Part shown: in pieces, positions 25,399-29,048 of the stretch
How the letters are laid out: every line of letters starts with the position of its first letter
How positions within the stretch are numbered: position 1 is the first letter of the stretch
From: JBKBXU01 sp046313675
Lineage (GTDB): Bacteria; Bacteroidota; Bacteroidia; Cytophagales; Cytophagaceae
Direction: 5' to 3'
NCBI GenBank assembly: GCA_046313675.1
Contig: JBKBXU010000013.1
Span: forward strand, 1 to 29,048
DNA: 29,048 bases
The notes under the pieces: generated by a model
What the model was told of the DNA's origin: nothing
Seen by the model: the letters and a program-made list of their open reading frames with translations, nothing else
Databases searched by the model: none
Position numbers and translations under genes: made by a program

Positions 25399-25541
25399 TC
25401 GATATGAGAAGATGCGACCTATGCGATGCTTTTAAAGTCTATATATACCTAATAATTAGCATAAAGCTTGTGTTTCGAATGCAGCCAACAGGTCACGATA
25501 GCAGGAATTTATGTTGGGAAAGCTCAAATATAAGGCATAAA

Positions 25542-25570
25542 AAAAGCCCCGTCTTGTGAACGGGGCTTTT
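25542..25570 (-). terminator. rRNA operon terminator
   Basis: On the minus strand, an 11-bp perfect stem (aaaagccccgt / acggggctttt) with a 7-base loop follows the 5S 3' end by a few bases and runs into a T tract. It is a standard rho-independent terminator ending the rrn transcript. Confidence 0.93.
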
Positions 25571-25576
25571 AACAAA

Positions 25577-25688
<112 letters not shown>

Positions 25689-25727
25689 GGTTTTTAATAT
25701 TCACCACTTTTGGTGAACACCATGCAA

Positions 25728-25745
25728 CCCCGATAACTATCGGGG
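25728..25745. repeat. CCCGATA palindrome, copy in tandem unit 1
   Basis: ccccgataactatcgggg has 8-bp arms around a two-base centre and takes the place of the six bases tagtca in a copied 5S 5' end. Confidence 0.88.
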
Positions 25746-25791
25746 CCATTAAGGTTTTTAATATTCACCACTTTTGGTGAACACCATGCAA

Positions 25792-25809
25792 CCCCGATAA
25801 CTATCGGGG
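25792..25809. repeat. CCCGATA palindrome, copy in tandem unit 2
   Basis: Identical to the element 64 bases to the left; duplicated as part of the tandem unit. Confidence 0.88.
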
Positions 25810-25861
25810 CCATTAAGGTTTTTAATATTCACCACTTAGGGTGTATACATCTAATATTTTA

Positions 25862-25891
25862 ACATGTGAAAAGCAGATTAATAAAAAATGC
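25862..25891 (-). other. 23S rRNA processing stem, 3' strand
   Basis: This stretch (acatgtgaaaagcagattaa onward) is a near-complete inverted match to 28819-28852. The two would pair around the whole 23S gene as the usual RNase III-type pre-rRNA stem. Confidence 0.75.
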
Positions 25892-26165
25892 GGCGTGGAA
25901 GAAAGTATTCGGGTAATTAGTATTGCTCAGCTTTGATATTTCTACCTTTACACTTGCAACCTATCGACGTCATAATCTCTGACGACCCTATATGGAAGTC
26001 TCATCTTGAGGTGAGTTTCGCACTTAGATGCTTTCAGCGCTTATCTCATCCGAACGTAGCTACTCTGCACTGCACCTGGCGGCACAACAGATACACCAGA
26101 GGTTCGTCCAACCCGGTCCTCTCGTACTAAGGTCAGGTCCTCTCAAACTTCCTACGCCCACAACA

Positions 26166-26308
<143 letters not shown>

Positions 26309-26320
26309 GCTCTTGGGGGA

Positions 26321-26353
<33 letters not shown>

Positions 26354-26558
26354 CTTTGAGCGATGGCCCTTCCATGCGGAACCACCGGATCACTATATCC
26401 GTCTTTCGACCCTGATCGGCTTGTAGGCCTCACAGTCAAGCACCCTTATGCTATTGCACTCTGCGCACGGTTACCAAGCGTGCTGAGGGTACCTTTGAAA
26501 GCCTCCGTTACTCTTTTGGAGGCGACCACCCCAGTCAAACTACCCACCATACAATGTC

Positions 26559-26576
26559 TCCCGATAGCTATCGGGA
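26559..26576. repeat. CCCGATA palindrome inside 23S rRNA, site 1
   Basis: tcccgatagctatcggga is an 18-bp perfect palindrome between caatgtc and ttagactccag. In E. coli this position holds an unrelated hairpin in the 2200-2225 region (about helix 79), so the element makes up most of a variable helix. Confidence 0.85.
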
Positions 26577-26794
26577 TTAGACTCCAGATAAGAAAAGGGC
26601 CGTATTTCAAGGTTGGCTCCACGATGCCTGGCGACACCACTTCATAGCCTCCGGCCTATCCTACACATTCCTTACCCAAAGTCAATGTAAAGCTATAGTA
26701 AAGGTTCATGGGGTCTTTCCGTCCCGTTGCGGGTAAGCGGCATCTTCACCGCTACTACAATTTCACCGAGCTCATGGTTGAGACAGCGCCCAGA

Positions 26795-26879
<85 letters not shown>

Positions 26880-27581
26880 TGGGGCTTCAGTTCAGAGCTT
26901 CGCTTGCGCTAACTCCCCCCCTTAACCTTCCAGCACCGGGCAGGTGTCAGTCCTTATACTTCATCTTACGATTTCGCAAAGACATGTGTTTTTGTTAAAC
27001 AGTCGCCTGGGCCTTTTCACTGCGGCTTCTCACTTGCGTGAGGAAGCGCCCCTTCTCCCGAAGTTACAGGGCCATTTTGCCGAGTTCCTTAACCATGATT
27101 CACTCGAGCACCTTAGGATTCTCTCCTTGACTACCTGTGTCGGTTTGCGGTACGAGCTTCTATAAAGATTAACGCTTAGAGGATTTTCTTGGAAGTCTGA
27201 TTAGGGTCATTATCTCCTTGGCCGAAGCCTCAGAGTACTATCGCAGTTCAGCAAGACCGGCGGATTTGCCTACCAGTCCTATACCTACTTGCTTCAACGC
27301 ACTATTCCGTCAGTGCGCAGACCTTTCACTACTCCGTCTCCCCATCGCTCCTTATAGAAGGTACTGGAATATTAACCAGTTGTCCATCGACTACCCCTTT
27401 CGGGTTCGCCTTAGGTCCCGACTAACCCTGATCCGATTAACGTTGATCAGGAAACCTTAGTCTATCGGTGTGCAGGTTTCTCACCTGCATTATCGTTACT
27501 TATGCCTACATTTGCTTTTCTAAACGCTCCAGCAAGTCTGACAACTCACCTTCACTGCTGTTTAGAATGCTCCCCTACCAC

Positions 27582-27605
27582 TTGTCCCGATAGTTATCGG
27601 GACAA
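27582..27605. repeat. CCCGATA palindrome inside 23S rRNA, site 2
   Basis: Arms ttgtcccgata (27582-27592) and tatcgggacaa (27595-27605) flank a two-base loop. It lies in the variable hairpin after the conserved gaatgctcccctacc block. Confidence 0.85.
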
Positions 27606-28797
27606 ATCCAAAGCTTCGGTACTATACTTGATGCCCGTTTATTATCGATGCCCTGCCGCTCGACCAGTGAGCTGTTACGCACTCTTTAAATGAATGGCTG
27701 CTTCCAAGCCAACATCCTGGCTGTCTCTGCAGCTGAACCACCTTAGTTCAACTTAGTATAGATTTTGGGACCTTAGCTGTTGGTCCGGGTTCTTTCCCTC
27801 TCGGACTGTGACCTTAGCACCCCAGCCCTCACTCCCGAGTATATCTATAAGCATTCGGAGTTCATCAGGATTTGGTAGGATTTGACTCCCCCTAGTCCTA
27901 TTGGTAGCTCTACCTCTTATAGACTCAACCTCGAGGCTGTTCCTAAAAACATTTCGGGGAGTACGAGCTATTTCTCAGTTTGATTAGCCTTTCACCCCTA
28001 CCCACAAGTCATCCAAAAACTTTTCAACGTTTACTGGTTCGGTCCTCCAGTGCGTGTTACCGCACCTTCAACCTGCTCATGGGTAGATCACAAAGTTTCG
28101 CGTCTACCTCCACTGACTGTACGCCCTATTCAGACTCGCTTTCGCTCCGGCTACGTACCTGAAGTACTTAACCTTGCCAATGAAGAGTAACTCGTAGGCT
28201 CATTATGCAAAAGGCACGCCGTCACCCCACTAAAGGGCTCCGACCGCTTGTAAGCGTATGGTTTCAGGTTCTATTTCACTCCGTTATTCACGGTTCTTTT
28301 CACCTTTCCTTCACAGTACTGGTTCACTATCGGTCTCTCAGTAGTATTTAGCCTTACCGGATGGTGCCGGCAGTTTCAAACGGGGCGTCTCCGACCCCGC
28401 CCTACTCAGGATACCACTATCATATAAAATCTTACCTATACGGGGCTCTCACCCTCTATGGCAGGCCTTCCCAGACCTTTCCAGTTCAATTTTATAATCA
28501 TGTTGTGGTCCTACAACCCCAGTATCGCCGTAACGATACTGGTTTGGGCTTTTCCGCGTTCGCTCGCCACTACTTACGGAATCACTATTGTTTTCTCTTC
28601 CTCCGCTTACTTAGATGTTTCAGTTCAGCGGGTTTGCTCACCTTACGGTGTACTTGGTCTTCAACCAAGTGGGTTTCCCCATTCGGAAATCTTCGGATTA
28701 ATTCGTATTTGCCAATACCCGAAGCTTATCGCAGCTTATCACGTCCTTCGTCGCCTCTGAGAGCCAAGGCATCCCCCATACGCCCTTATTAACTTTC

Positions 28798-29048
28798 TTC
28801 ATCATCTTTCGATGATTCGCAATTTTTTATTAATCTACTCTTTTCAACATGTCAAAGAACTTTTGTCTTACAAAATCCCCCTAGTATCCAAACAATCAGG
28901 CTATGATTTGATCGGGCTATCGGTTGTAAAACACCGTGCTTATTAAACTTAATAATAAGCTGTTCATTATAATTTCTTTTAAGCCTTCCGCTTAAAAAGG
29001 TATCCTAAGTGTTCAACTTAGTCTGATGGAGAATAACACACCTGCCTG
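28798..29048 (-). other. 16S-23S internal spacer (part), no tRNA seen
   Basis: This AT-rich stretch lies upstream of the 23S gene in transcription. It holds the 5' strand of the processing stem (28819-28852) and short hairpins: atcatc/gatgat at 28801-28816, gcttatta/taataagc at 28938-28960, ttttaagc/gcttaaaa at 28977-28997 and ctaagt/acttag at 29005-29021. I found no tRNA-Ile or tRNA-Ala cloverleaf; these may lie beyond the edge. The final eight bases, cctgcctg, match a repeat at 25289-25296. Confidence 0.7.

Larger units (their letters stand above)
25244..25430 (-). pseudogene. Decayed second 5S rRNA copy with several short GC-rich insertions
   Basis: Alignment to the intact 5S at 25565-25690 is visible in pieces. 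gcttttaacaaa (25244-25255), ttggcaacgactta (25275-25288), ctccca (25313-25318) and a 22-base block starting cagtaccatcagc (25335-25356), then gctta (25357-25361), are exact or near-exact. A weaker match (atgagaagatgcgacctatgc against atgggaagaggtgaacaccc) runs to about 25430. Between these blocks sit extra segments at 25256-25274, 25289-25310, 25319-25334 and 25362-25398, most of them palindromic. The copy cannot fold as a working 5S rRNA. It lies just beyond the rrn terminator. Confidence 0.75.

Noticed and set aside
26700..26730. Macrolide-resistance change in 23S
   Set aside because: The complement of GACGGAAAGACCCC is intact, so the A2058/A2059 positions are wild type.
28361..28792. A 143-codon open frame on the plus strand (and several others across 25930-28760)
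   Set aside because: They lie on the antisense strand of the 23S rRNA gene. Such frames have often been mis-annotated as proteins (e.g. cell-wall-associated hydrolase); the rRNA signal is unambiguous.
28853..29048. tRNA gene in the 16S-23S spacer
   Set aside because: No GTTCRANNC T-loop with matching acceptor and anticodon stems could be found on either strand; only short hairpins are present.

Overview
The window looks like a contig from a Bacteroidota member, most likely of the Cytophagales type. The evidence is a PorP/SprF-family type IX secretion protein next to a PorE-like OmpA protein, a degraded type IX C-terminal sorting domain, a transcarbamylase of the acetyl/succinyl-ornithine class used for arginine synthesis, AT-rich DNA with weak Shine-Dalgarno sites, and Bacteroidota-like 5S and 23S rRNA. 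No species name can be supported from the sequence alone.

Layout. 1-666 (minus) is a metallo-beta-lactamase-fold hydrolase whose last ~40 visible codons change abruptly into what reads as a glycyl-tRNA synthetase beta-subunit segment. 743-6186 (plus) carries an FAD amine oxidoreductase, a large pseudo-peptidase/beta-propeller/outer-membrane barrel protein and a membrane-anchored serine hydrolase. 6191-11546 (minus) is a compact arginine operon read argD, argF', argB, argE, argH; argC and argG are not in the window. 11617-16287 (minus) holds a PduO-type cobalamin adenosyltransferase, a 1004-residue polytopic TPR membrane protein, gatC and a PlsC-type acyltransferase. 16466-20171 (plus) is a porP/sprF-like gene followed by an OmpA-type protein with three LysM modules. 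Then come a Nudix hydrolase (minus), rnhB, gcvT and comB (plus), and a small lipoprotein gene (minus).

From about 24.2 kb the character changes. There is a 41-bp duplicate of the comB tail, a frameshifted and 5'-truncated remnant of a secreted beta-helix protein with a type IX sorting tail, a 54-bp perfect-looking hairpin, and a decayed second 5S rRNA copy carrying several short GC-rich insertions. The intact 5S (minus), a 64-bp tandem repeat and the 23S rRNA (minus) follow. The 16S would lie beyond the right edge.

The most interesting signal is a set of short palindromes that interrupt rRNA sequence. The CCCGATA...TATCGGG type sits in two variable hairpins of the 23S gene and in the 5S-derived tandem repeats. 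The TCCGCC...GGCGGA and CCTGCCT... types interrupt the 5S pseudogene. The window itself ends in CCTGCCTG, which suggests that the assembly stopped inside another copy.
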